NCBI GenBank assembly: GCA_030605475.1 | Contig: JAUWIG010000016.1 | Location: 1-64,000, forward strand | Direction of reading: 5' to 3' | Source of the DNA: Planctomycetota bacterium | GTDB lineage: Bacteria > Planctomycetota > Phycisphaerae > Sedimentisphaerales > Anaerobacaceae | DNA: 64,000 bases | Part shown: positions 35,170 through 43,404 of the stretch, one piece after another | Numbering within the stretch: the first letter of the stretch is position 1 | Layout: every line of letters starts with the position of its first letter | Notes under the pieces: generated by a model | The model's input: only the letters and a program-made list of their open reading frames with translations | Database searches by the model: none | What the model was told of the DNA's origin: nothing | Position numbers and translations under genes: made by a program

Positions 35170-37098
35170 TTACATAGGCTCTCCGGGTAGTGTTAGCCAA
35201 TTTGCTTCGTGAAATAGAAATGGCCTGTTGCCCATCATGCCAGTGCAAATTTTCTTCCAATTCTTCCACCACTTCCAGAACTTTTCAGCACGGACATTTT
35301 CACCTGGAAATACAAACTTAAGTACACCATCAGACGAACCGAACAGTTCCCATGTAGCCGCCTTGAACTCTTCCGGCTTCATCAAAACCCATACCGGATG
35401 CACCATCAAGTTCCCCATAAAACTCTGTGTGTCCAAATCTTCGATAGACTTCCGCCGTCCTTCATCCTTTATACATAGACCTAACTCATACAATGATTGT
35501 CCCAGGTTCCCCAGAAACAGATATTTAACAAGTTGGTCCATATCTGCGAAAAATCCAGATAGGTAGTCCGATTTACATATCTTGAGAATATTTGCAAATG
35601 GTTCTTTTGGACCTGGCAGGTATCGGCCCCATAAGTGATGAGCGAAATAAATTTCCGCCCACCGTTTCTCCCCTACCTCTCCGTATTCCATTCCGGGCAT
35701 CGGCAATTGCATCCACTCGTTCACGAAATCCAGCTGTTTTGTCCGTGCTGCAACGGCCATTCCGAGACTTCCGGCAAAGTACAGCATATGGGATCCTATG
35801 TTTACCACGTCCGTAAAGCCGTTCCCCACTTTATTAGAGAGCAGTAAAAGTTGCCGCAGTGGTCCGACAGATTCCTGCCACAAGTCTATTCGCCCGTTTT
35901 CGACAGCCACAAGAATTGGGACAAAGCTCGGCAAACATATCTCTACGGCCTCCAACCTTGCGGTTTCTCGCGCCGCTTCTTCCTTTGCCCACACTCGCTC
36001 AGCTCTTGGCTTCCATTCGAGCAACCGCTCAGGTATGTTGCGCCAAAGCTCGTCAACCAGATCCCGCCATTTCAACAGATTCCCATCGAGTAAAATTTTC
36101 TCGCACCGCTCCTTCAAATTTACTTTCTCGCTACTACGCTTTCGCCTAGGTGGTACGTCCTCTTTACTTTCGGAGGCTACAAAAGAATCCCTGTTCTCTA
36201 TGAGTTTCTCTGTTTCCGAGCACTCTTTGGCGATTAGAGCTGCAAGTGTCTGCAAGCTATAATTGATACTTTCTGGGTCGTTACGTGTGTCTTCAATAAC
36301 AGATAACTTTTCACCAAAACTCCAGTAAGATATGTATGGCACTCGAGTGGCATCTATAATATCAGAGATATCGACATTTTTGTGGAGCCACTCGGTGTAA
36401 AACGGCCTAAGCTCTTTTTCTACAATTTTCAACCAATCCTTACCAAGCTTATGTTCTTCGCGCATGTCAAACCTCGAGAGCACAGGTAATGTTATAAGCT
36501 TTCCACGATCATATGGTAAGTTCTTTCGCTCTTTTATTATCCCCTCCGTTACACTGACAGCACCGTTCAAGCTTTGGTAGTTTGCGCTGAAGAAAAACGC
36601 AAAAACTTCTGGCAATTGAATTGTCGTAATGCCACCTATATCAGTAACTCCTGTGCGGCTGTCAACCAAAATAAAGTTGTACTCCTCCTTCCATTCCTCA
36701 CGCATCTCTTCTATATATTTTCCCAATTCTTGTTTTTCGTAAAGCTGGTTCCAGTCCAATCTCTGCAAACGTCTCATGTAAGAATCATTTTCTAAACCGG
36801 CAGGCATAAACGAAAGAGTGTTTTTAGAGTTCGGGATTTGTAAATTCGTCACATGTTCTCGCCACTTGAGTGAAATTCCTTCTTTAAAACCTTCAACTAA
36901 TTCCAATATCCCACCTTTTTTCCCCTTTGGTAAATATGGTTCAAAATAATGACCAAGGCCAGGAGATTCTAGGTCCCAGTCAGCGCAAAGAACCTTATTC
37001 CCCCACATTGCCAGCAACGCTCCAATGTTGGCAAGTGCAAAACTGCGTCCTACACCGCCCTTGTAGGAATAAAATGTGACTATTAGGCCATTCTTCAT
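35170..37098 (-). CDS. KGGVGR-type P-loop ATPase with helical C-terminal domain
   Basis: 642 residues. Residues 1-250 are a SIMIBI-class (ParA/MinD-like) ATPase. The deviant P-loop reads YKGGVGRSF, with the usual second lysine replaced by Arg18. The second motif is CADWDLESPGL and Walker B is FILVDSRTG. Residues 330-642 are mainly helical, have no recognised fold and include tryptophan-rich stretches. The KGGVGR variant is known from predicted NTP-dependent conflict and signalling systems, often near TIR or other effector genes. Here its start overlaps the stop of a TIR-domain gene by four bases, so the two are made together and probably work together. A defence role is inference. Confidence 0.75.
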   Translation of the reverse strand: MKNGLIVTFYSYKGGVGRSFALANIGALLAMWGNKVLCADWDLESPGLGHYFEPYLPKGKKGGILELVEGFKEGISLKWREHVTNLQIPNSKNTLSFMPAGLENDSYMRRLQRLDWNQLYEKQELGKYIEEMREEWKEEYNFILVDSRTGVTDIGGITTIQLPEVFAFFFSANYQSLNGAVSVTEGIIKERKNLPYDRGKLITLPVLSRFDMREEHKLGKDWLKIVEKELRPFYTEWLHKNVDISDIIDATRVPYISYWSFGEKLSVIEDTRNDPESINYSLQTLAALIAKECSETEKLIENRDSFVASESKEDVPPRRKRSSEKVNLKERCEKILLDGNLLKWRDLVDELWRNIPERLLEWKPRAERVWAKEEAARETARLEAVEICLPSFVPILVAVENGRIDLWQESVGPLRQLLLLSNKVGNGFTDVVNIGSHMLYFAGSLGMAVAARTKQLDFVNEWMQLPMPGMEYGEVGEKRWAEIYFAHHLWGRYLPGPKEPFANILKICKSDYLSGFFADMDQLVKYLFLGNLGQSLYELGLCIKDEGRRKSIEDLDTQSFMGNLMVHPVWVLMKPEEFKAATWELFGSSDGVLKFVFPGENVRAEKFWKWWKNWKKICTGMMGNRPFLFHEANWLTLPGEPM

Positions 37099-37694
37099 TT
37101 TACCCGCGGCAACTTAAATAAACCTTTCGGCTGCTCATATTCGTCCGGGATTATTATCGGAAAATCTTCCTGCCATTGAGGCACGGAAGATATTAACTCT
37201 GCTATCTCTTGTGCAATTTGCTGTATTTTGCTGACAAATCCATCATATCTATTCGTATACCTGAACTGCGCATAGGGATTGCTCCACTCAATTAAATCCA
37301 TTTGTTGTGTTCTTTTTGCCTCATCTGGAAATAAATCACCGTCAAAGAATTTCACGGGGTATACTAGCCCCTTTGGGTTATCTTTAGTTCTAAATCCCAA
37401 CTTTGCTTCGCGTGCAAGCATACTTTTCCACTCGGCATTGCACCAATTCGATCGAAAATATGTGGGTGACCACACGGCGACCATACAACGTGAATTCTTA
37501 AGAGCTTTTCTGAGTTCAAGCGGCCAGTCGGCTCCAGTTTCAATCCTCCAATCAATATAAACATCTGGGTCATACGACATAGACTGTGGTAACCAATTTT
37601 TCAACTCATGTTCAAAATGATTTTGGACCCATGTCAGCACGGGATGCTTATGAGAATAGCTTATAAAAATATCATGTTCGTAACCGTCTGCCAT
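37095..37694 (-). CDS. TIR-domain protein, probable effector of the ATPase operon
   Basis: 199 residues from ATG at 37694; a TTG nine bases upstream is a weaker choice. The TIR fold starts HDIFISYSHKHP (box 1), continues with VYIDWRIETGADWPLELRKAL and CMVAVWSPTYF, and reaches SNWCNAEW, where Glu88 is at the position of the catalytic glutamate of NAD-cleaving TIR domains. The C-terminal 60 residues (YDGFVSKIQQIAQEIAELI) are helical. Bacterial TIR proteins often destroy NAD or make signalling nucleotides during phage defence. The retained glutamate makes an enzymatic role plausible. The gene overlaps the KGGVGR ATPase gene by four bases. Confidence 0.82.
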   Translation of the reverse strand: MADGYEHDIFISYSHKHPVLTWVQNHFEHELKNWLPQSMSYDPDVYIDWRIETGADWPLELRKALKNSRCMVAVWSPTYFRSNWCNAEWKSMLAREAKLGFRTKDNPKGLVYPVKFFDGDLFPDEAKRTQQMDLIEWSNPYAQFRYTNRYDGFVSKIQQIAQEIAELISSVPQWQEDFPIIIPDEYEQPKGLFKLPRVK

Positions 37695-37840
37695 TTTGTT
37701 CAAACAACGAATGAATTATCGGTAAATAGCAATCTCCATTTTCCCCCTCAAACTACATAAAATCAAATACAAAGTCCAACCCCGCGATGCTTTTTCTCCA
37801 CCGTTGCTCAACAAATTTTACCCCCAAATCCCCCAATCCG

Positions 37841-38317
37841 TCAACCCAAAAACAACTCTCCTCGGAAAATTAATAGCGTGATATTATCGCTTCGTCTTAT
37901 AAGGCCCATCCAATAAGTTAGCTTCTTATCCTCTGTTATTGACAAATCATAGCTTAGTTTGACTTTCTGGTATGCGTCCGGCATCATTCCTTCCAATGTT
38001 TTACCAATCCCTGCGATACGTTGAATGGCTTTCTGGCCGTTATTATAAATAGTGCCTATATGTGAATACCACTTACCAGCAGGTATTCTCTTACACTCAT
38101 CAAGAATTTTCCTTGAAGTGGTGTGCTGCGCCAGTAAAGAGATTTGGATGTACCCTCCACACGGAACTTTTACTTCTTCTATAAACATAGAATCAGTTTT
38201 GACCGGCAACTGTCTCCTTTTTTCAAGAATTATTCGCCCTTTCCGCATGATTTCTGATTTTTTGTCAAAACTCAGTAATTCTACGTCCAAATAAATGTCG
38301 CATTCCAGAGTATTCAT
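37841..38317 (-). CDS. Hypothetical protein upstream of the TIR gene
   Basis: 158 residues of unrecognised family. The first half is beta-rich (CDIYLDVELLSFDKKSE, IEEVKVPCGGYIQISLLAQH) and the second half is mixed, ending LTYWMGLIRRSDNITLLIF. No membrane segment, signal peptide or catalytic motif is seen. The codon pattern and ATG start look real. It lies 146 bases upstream of the TIR gene on the same strand and could be the first gene of the same unit, perhaps a sensor or binding partner. That is a positional guess. Confidence 0.5.
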   Translation of the reverse strand: MNTLECDIYLDVELLSFDKKSEIMRKGRIILEKRRQLPVKTDSMFIEEVKVPCGGYIQISLLAQHTTSRKILDECKRIPAGKWYSHIGTIYNNGQKAIQRIAGIGKTLEGMMPDAYQKVKLSYDLSITEDKKLTYWMGLIRRSDNITLLIFRGELFLG

Positions 38318-38756
38318 TCTTATTTTCCTTATCCGTGAGTTTACTCATCAACATCACCGCACAATTAAAAAATTAACCGCTAAAGAAATTAAAAACTATC
38401 GCCGTTGCTCACCAAATTTTACCCTCAAATCCCCCAACTTTCAACAAGCAATTTTCCGTCTTCTGTCGTCGGTTATCTGTCTTCTGTCCTCTCTGCGGCT
38501 AAAAAATCCCTGTTACCTGTCCTGAGCCTGCCTATGGTGAGCTTGCCTGCACTGAGCTTGCCTGTGGTGAGTTTGTCGAACCAGTCGTAGTGTCGAACCA
38601 GTCGAAGTGTCGAAGGAATTTAGGCAAAAAACCGCCTTTCGAAGCGTAGTTTACCTCGCCGTTTTTATGGCAGGCGAAGACCTCGGCGGAGTTCTATGAA
38701 CGGAGATGGGCCCGCCTTCGCCAGCCGCCGAACCACGAGCCGCGAAATCATCGCGG

Positions 38757-38862
38757 CCTCCGCCAGCTTGCCCTGCGGGCACTACGCTTTGGTCAACCCA
38801 CGCCTAAAAAAAACATGACTCTTAAAGCATTACATTAGTATATATGCATATACTAATATACT
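38757..38862. repeat. 106-bp direct repeat, copy 1
   Basis: Matches 38982-39087 with one mismatch at an exact 225-base offset. The right end is the inverted repeat TTAGTATA-TATGCA-TATACTAA at 38835-38856, followed by TATACT. Confidence 0.85.
38835..38856. repeat. 8-6-8 inverted repeat, copy 1
   Basis: Arms TTAGTATA and TATACTAA flank the centre TATGCA. Other copies are at 39060-39081, 39438-39459 (centre TACGCA) and 63727-63748 (arms changed in a compensatory way). The size and symmetry suit a dimeric-repressor operator. Confidence 0.75.
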
Positions 38863-38981
38863 TCTATAAAACTCCCCTTTCTAATCCCCGCTCAACCCAA
38901 GAACAGGGGACCCACTGCTGGCGAGGCACCCAAAACTTTTTAATCCGTCAATTAAGAAATCCGCTGCCTTCCGTCATCTGT

Positions 38982-39087
38982 CCTCCGCCAGCTTGCCCTG
39001 CGGGCACTACGCTTTGGTCAACCCACGCCTAAAAAAAACATGACTCTTAAAGCACTACATTAGTATATATGCATATACTAATATACT
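38982..39087. repeat. 106-bp direct repeat, copy 2 with inverted repeat copy 2
   Basis: Second copy of 38757-38862. The inverted repeat TTAGTATA-TATGCA-TATACTAA is at 39060-39081. Confidence 0.85.
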
Positions 39088-39437
39088 ACTCTCTCTCTGT
39101 ACAAAACCCCCTGTTACCTGTCCTGAGCCTGCCTGCACTGAGCTTGCCTGTGGTGAGTTTGTCGAACCAGTCGAAGTGTCGAACCAGTCGAAGGAATTTA
39201 GGCAACTTTTTTTATTGACTTTTGCCTGAAAATATGTTAAAATTCTCATCCTGTACTCTGGTAGTGCAGGGTGAACCGCCTGTTTTGCCTGCCTCCTTGT
39301 CCCAGAATGTCTTTATCTGGGATCCAGTTCTTTCGGTGGCTAAAAATCCTCCACTTCTTAATCTAACGACTAATTCCTCTCACCCTCCGCTTTCAAATAA
39401 CCACCTCCCCTAAACCCCCGATCCTTAATGTAGTACA

Positions 39438-39459
39438 TTAGTATATACGCATATACTAA
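39438..39459. repeat. 8-6-8 inverted repeat, copy 3
   Basis: Arms TTAGTATA and TATACTAA are conserved and the centre reads TACGCA. The flanks share only TACA before and ATATACTTC after, so the arms are the best conserved part. Confidence 0.75.
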
Positions 39460-39712
39460 TATACTTCCTGTCGCCACCCCAGCACAACCCGCACACTTCA
39501 AAGTCTGCATCCCAAAACCCCATAATCTGCGTAAAATTTTCAATCGAAAACGTAGCCTGAAGCGAAGCGGAAATCCCGAGCGCAGGAGTTTACCCTGAGC
39601 TTAGGAGTTTACTCTGAGTGTAAGAGTTTACCCTGAACCAAAGCGATGGGAAGTGGAGGGATATCATCCTTCTACGAGGCACATTTGCTCAGAGCGGGCA
39701 GGTAGAGCTAAA

Positions 39713-41521
39713 TTATTCAGGCGGGTTTTCTGTGTACCAGTCGGCCTGGCGGTTTAGGTGGCTGAGAAGGATTTGGAAGTCGTTGGTGTCGATTAGGCCG
39801 TTAGCATTGATATCGCCAAGCAGATAACTCTCGGGCGATTTAATGCTTGTTATCAAATTATCGAGCAGAGAGATAGAATCTGATTCGTTGACGATGCCAT
39901 CGGCATTGAGGTCGTACCAAAAGATGTTGTCGCTGTTTTGCTTGGGGCTGACGTTCCAGGCCAGGGCGTAACGCTGGGGAGCGGGTATCTGGTTCGGGTC
40001 ATCAATGTTAGTGTAGAGAATAACAATTTCATAATCGGTGTAGTTGGCATCTGCGGCGGCGTAAATGTGCTCCACGTTGTCAACTCTGCTGTCGCTATAG
40101 TCAAGTAAATAGTCGTTGGTGGGATTATTCGGGTCAACGGCCCAAAGCTCAAGCCGGAGGTTGGCGTCTTGCTCCGGGTCAGGCTCAAAGGGATAGTCGC
40201 TGTTGTAATGCTTGTTCCAAACGGCTGTGGCGGTAATAAATTTGTCAGCAGGTTCTGTGAGGGTGACTTTGTAGATGTTTTGTGGGTTTTGGTCTTTTTG
40301 CAGCAGGTTTAAGTCCCAGCCGATTGTTGAGGTTTGGCCCGGTTCGTTTTGTCCAGCGATTAGATGTTTGTAGGCACCAACGGCGTTTAACATCCCAGCA
40401 CCTTGAATGTAGTCCAGTGGAGCGTGGTGGTCATCGTCTTTTGTCAGCCGGCCCTTGTGCCAGTAGGGCAGTTTGGTTGCGGAATTGAGCAAGATAGCTT
40501 TCATTACGCAATTTCCGCCTTCGGGTGAGACAGCGAGGCCGAGGTTTGGGTCTTGTTTGGCTTTTTGGATGAGCAGTCCGATTGTTCCTGCGATTAGTGG
40601 TGTTGAGAAACTCGACCCATTGCCTGTCGGTTCATAGCGGCTGGGGTCGTTGCCGTCGGCTGCCAGACAATTGCCTGGCGCGACGATGTCAGGCTTGGAG
40701 CGTCCGTCGGCAGTTGGGCCGAAACTCGAATGCTTCGGATAGGCCAGGGAGAAATGTGCCAAATTTGTTGCGAGGCTTTCGGTGTTTACAGAGTTAACAA
40801 CGCCAACGCCAATGACGTTTGCGCCAGCAGCGGGATAAAGGGGGGAATCGTGAGCATTTGAGCCGTTGCCTATTCCAGCTACGACAATGATACCATAGCG
40901 CTCGGCCATCGACTCAATGCCCCTTGTCCACCAGTCTTCAAATTGGTTTCCGATGCTGGCAGTTATAATGTCTGCATCCGGCGGTAAGCCAGCGAATACA
41001 CTGTCGATTAAGAAATGCCAAAATTCATAGATGTCGGCCTTTGCCTGCGGTGCTACGCCTTGGTAATAGAATTGTCCCGCACTAATCTCCGCGGGATTAG
41101 ATGCGTTGGGGTCCTCGCTAATCTTTAGTGCGGGATTAGATGCGTTGGGGTCCTCGCCGAGCAATATGGAGCAAATGGCTGTGGAATGGGGCGAAATGCC
41201 CGCCGGCGGTTCGGCCTGGTCGTGAAAGGCGAATTGGTCTGTCTTAAAGCAATTGTGCTCAGTGCTGGGGCGGTAGTCGTTTTGTGGTTCGCCGTCAATA
41301 TAAGTGATGCTTCGGCAGATGACGGCAAATTTGATGCCGGAACCTGTTAAATTGGGGTCGAGCTGTTTTAGCGCATAAATTCCGCTAAAATTTAACCCCT
41401 GCGGCTGCAGCATTTCCTCCGTCTGCTGCTGAGCAGCTGCGATGGTGGCCGTATGTGCGAGCAGAGCAGCTATACAAGCTATCAGACAGAAGCTGAGCAT
41501 TTTTTTGGTATTTTGAACCAT
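39713..41521 (-). CDS. Secreted subtilisin-like (S8) protein with dockerin-like tail
   Basis: 602 residues from MVQNTKKMLSF (41521), with GGAGG at the right distance. A longer frame to 41587 lacks a ribosome site. The signal peptide is CLIACIAALLAHTATIAAA. The S8 fold is visible: His112 in ISPHSTAICSILLG, Ser304 in NGSSFSTPLIAGTIG, and the ITASIGNQFEDW segment. The usual catalytic Asp motif VAVIDTG reads FAVICRS, so the canonical Asp is absent at that place. A 13-residue in-frame duplication (DPNASNPA twice, from 28-bp repeats at 41091 and 41130) lies near residues 122-145. The C-terminal 65 residues form a dockerin-like pair (DLNADGIVNESD, DINANGLIDTNDF). Role: extracytoplasmic protease or binding protein. 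Confidence 0.85.
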   Translation of the reverse strand: MVQNTKKMLSFCLIACIAALLAHTATIAAAQQQTEEMLQPQGLNFSGIYALKQLDPNLTGSGIKFAVICRSITYIDGEPQNDYRPSTEHNCFKTDQFAFHDQAEPPAGISPHSTAICSILLGEDPNASNPALKISEDPNASNPAEISAGQFYYQGVAPQAKADIYEFWHFLIDSVFAGLPPDADIITASIGNQFEDWWTRGIESMAERYGIIVVAGIGNGSNAHDSPLYPAAGANVIGVGVVNSVNTESLATNLAHFSLAYPKHSSFGPTADGRSKPDIVAPGNCLAADGNDPSRYEPTGNGSSFSTPLIAGTIGLLIQKAKQDPNLGLAVSPEGGNCVMKAILLNSATKLPYWHKGRLTKDDDHHAPLDYIQGAGMLNAVGAYKHLIAGQNEPGQTSTIGWDLNLLQKDQNPQNIYKVTLTEPADKFITATAVWNKHYNSDYPFEPDPEQDANLRLELWAVDPNNPTNDYLLDYSDSRVDNVEHIYAAADANYTDYEIVILYTNIDDPNQIPAPQRYALAWNVSPKQNSDNIFWYDLNADGIVNESDSISLLDNLITSIKSPESYLLGDINANGLIDTNDFQILLSHLNRQADWYTENPPE

Positions 41522-41597
41522 GCTGTTCCTCCGGTGGCAGTGGTAAAATCCGAAAGGCACAAAACTGTTCACCCGGTTGCAAAACATCTTTGCTTGT

Positions 41598-41624
41598 AGT
41601 ATTCTGCCGCTAAATCCTTGTCAA
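41598..41624 (-). promoter_or_regulatory. Possible promoter of the subtilase gene
   Basis: On the minus strand, a perfect TTGACA (41624-41619) is followed after 15 bases by AATACT (41603-41598). The -35 is ideal and the spacing is short. It lies about 75 bases before the chosen start codon. Confidence 0.35.
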
Positions 41625-41734
41625 TATGATACCATAAAGCGAGTTTGTTTTCAAGCAAATTATCCGGCTGGCTTCTTGGAATATAGCGTTTTCAGTATTA
41701 AAAAAAGCGGTTATTGAAAACTTAATTAGAAGCC

Positions 41735-41763
41735 TTGCCTTATCGGACCGGAGTTGCTATACT
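41735..41763 (+). promoter_or_regulatory. Promoter of the pyr genes
   Basis: TTGCCT (41735-41740) and TATACT (41758-41763) with an ideal 17-base spacer. The expected transcript would start near 41770, leaving a leader of about 38 bases before pyrR. That is too short for a classical attenuator. Confidence 0.6.
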
Positions 41764-41807
41764 CTGCGCGATATTCGTGCTATCTTTTACTAAAGGGTTC
41801 CATAATT

Positions 41808-42335
41808 ATGAAAGTGATATTAAATGCCGAGCAAATCGAGCAATTTCTGAGGAATTTGGCAGGTCAGATTATTTCCGAAAACCCGCCGCGATTGGATATC
41901 GCCGTGATTGGCATTCGCAGCAGAGGAGAGATTCTCGCCCAGAGGTTATCGAGCCGATTATCCCAGGAACTGGACAAAGATATTCCTTGTGGCACTTTAG
42001 ATATAACGCTTTACCGGGACGATTTGAATACACCACAGAGCACCGAACAGCCGAAGGTCCGAACCACGGAGATCGGTTTCGATATAGATGATAAAATCAT
42101 TGTCCTGGTTGATGATGTTCTGTATACCGGCCGGTCGGCACGTGCAGCGATGGACGCCCTTATAGATTTGGGCAGGCCGAGGGCAATAAGACTGGCGGTC
42201 CTTGTTGACAGGGCCGGCAGGGAGTTTCCGGTACAGGCTGATTACGCAGGTTACAGAACTGATGTTGCGCCCGGCAAATTAGTTCAGGTCAATCTTGTCG
42301 AATCGGACGGGAAAGACGAGGTCGTTATCGAATAA
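41808..42335 (+). CDS. pyrR: PyrR: pyrimidine regulator / uracil phosphoribosyltransferase
   Basis: 175 residues from ATG at 41808 with AAAGGG upstream. An in-frame extension to 41754 reads through the promoter and is rejected. The PRPP-binding motif ILVDDVLYTGRSARAAMDAL and the IGIRSRGEILAQRL, DITLYRDDL and PVQADYAGYRTDV segments are those of PyrR. In other bacteria PyrR binds pyr mRNA with UMP to terminate transcription and also makes UMP from uracil. It heads a pyrR-pyrB-pyrC run. No anti-terminator hairpin was recognised in the short leader or in the 64-base gap before pyrB, so its regulatory mode here is open. Confidence 0.93.
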   Translation: MKVILNAEQIEQFLRNLAGQIISENPPRLDIAVIGIRSRGEILAQRLSSRLSQELDKDIPCGTLDITLYRDDLNTPQSTEQPKVRTTEIGFDIDDKIIVLVDDVLYTGRSARAAMDALIDLGRPRAIRLAVLVDRAGREFPVQADYAGYRTDVAPGKLVQVNLVESDGKDEVVIE

Positions 42336-42399
42336 AGATTAACCGCAGAGAATGCGGAGAACGCAGAGAATAATCAATAACCAATAATCAATTAGCGCT

Positions 42400-43359
42400 A
42401 TGGCGTTAAAAAGAAAGAATAAACAATTCAGGTGGCGGCGGAAGCATTTACTGGGCTTGCGTGATTTGAGCGCCGAAGAGATTACGTATATTCTTGACAC
42501 GGCCGAAGGTTTTGAGCAGATAAGCACCCGGTCGGTGAAAAAGGCCCCGCCTTTGCGCGGCAAGGTTGTCTGCAATCTGTTTTTTGAAGACAGCACGCGG
42601 ACACGAAACAGTTTTGCGCTGGCCGCAAGCCGATTAAGCGCAGATGTTATAGAGTTTACCAAGAAGGTCAGCTCTGTCAGTAAAGGCGAGACACTTTTAG
42701 ATACAGCTAAAAATCTGGAAGCTATGGGGATTGATATTGTTGTGATTCGGCACAGTGCTGGCGGTGCACCGAAATTTTTGAGCAGGAATATCAATGTCTG
42801 TGTGGTCAATGCCGGCGACGGGTTCTGTGAGCATCCCACGCAGGGCCTTCTGGATGCCTATACCATCCGTAAAATCAAAGGCAGTCTTGAGGGTTTGAAA
42901 ATAGCGATTGTCGGCGACATAGCACACTCGCGTGTTGCCCGCAGTAATATGTGGGCGATGACCAAACTCGGAGCCGAAGTCATATTCGTTGGCCCGCCTA
43001 CGCTTATGCCGACGCAGGTAGGCCGGCTGCCGGTTAGCGTAAGCTATTCGCTCGATGAGGTTATCGAAAAGGTTGATGTTATAAATATGCTCCGAATTCA
43101 GTTTGAACGGCTCGGCGGCAATCCTTTTCCTTCGGTACGGGAATACTCACATTATTTCGGGCTGACTGTAGAGCGTATGAAAAGGGCAAAACCTGATATT
43201 CTGGTTATGCACCCTGGGCCGATTAACAGAGGTCTGGAGATGGAGAGTGAAGTAGCCGACGGCGACAACAGTGTTATCTTAGAGCAGGTTAAAAATGGTC
43301 TGGCTGTTAGAATGGCAGTTTTATTTTTGGTCAATCAGGCAGCAGCACAAAACTATTGA
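42400..43359 (+). CDS. pyrB: Aspartate carbamoyltransferase, catalytic chain
   Basis: 319 residues. The carbamoyl-phosphate loop FFEDSTRTRNSFALAA, the HPTQGLLDAYTI segment and the late HPGPINRGLEMESEV segment define the catalytic chain. It joins carbamoyl phosphate and aspartate, the committed step of pyrimidine synthesis. No pyrI regulatory chain is nearby. It lies between pyrR and pyrC. The gap before it holds CCGCAGAGAATGCGGAG-type and AATAATCAATAACC-type repeat words, and the stop codon itself lies in an ATTGATTAATGATT-type repeat. Confidence 0.96.
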   Translation: MALKRKNKQFRWRRKHLLGLRDLSAEEITYILDTAEGFEQISTRSVKKAPPLRGKVVCNLFFEDSTRTRNSFALAASRLSADVIEFTKKVSSVSKGETLLDTAKNLEAMGIDIVVIRHSAGGAPKFLSRNINVCVVNAGDGFCEHPTQGLLDAYTIRKIKGSLEGLKIAIVGDIAHSRVARSNMWAMTKLGAEVIFVGPPTLMPTQVGRLPVSVSYSLDEVIEKVDVINMLRIQFERLGGNPFPSVREYSHYFGLTVERMKRAKPDILVMHPGPINRGLEMESEVADGDNSVILEQVKNGLAVRMAVLFLVNQAAAQNY

Positions 43360-43404
43360 TTAATGATTATTGATAATTGATTATTTTGCCATGAATTACG
43401 AACT

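Larger units (their letters stand above)
38318..39712. other. Repeat-only region between the TIR locus and the subtilase
   Basis: About 1.4 kb with no credible gene. It contains two copies of a CCTGTTACCTGTCCTGAGC block with TGTCGAACCAGTCGAA words (38508-38632 and 39110-39204), a 106-bp direct repeat (38757-38862 and 38982-39087), three copies of an 8-6-8 inverted repeat, and a 62-base TTTACCCTGAGC segment (39591-39652) shared with 34719-34780. It may be a landing zone for mobile repeats or the scar of a lost region. Confidence 0.6.

Noticed and set aside
35084-35272. 62-codon minus-strand ORF overlapping the ATPase end
   Set aside because: It lies in another frame across the ATPase stop and the following small gene, with no ribosome site or recognisable content.
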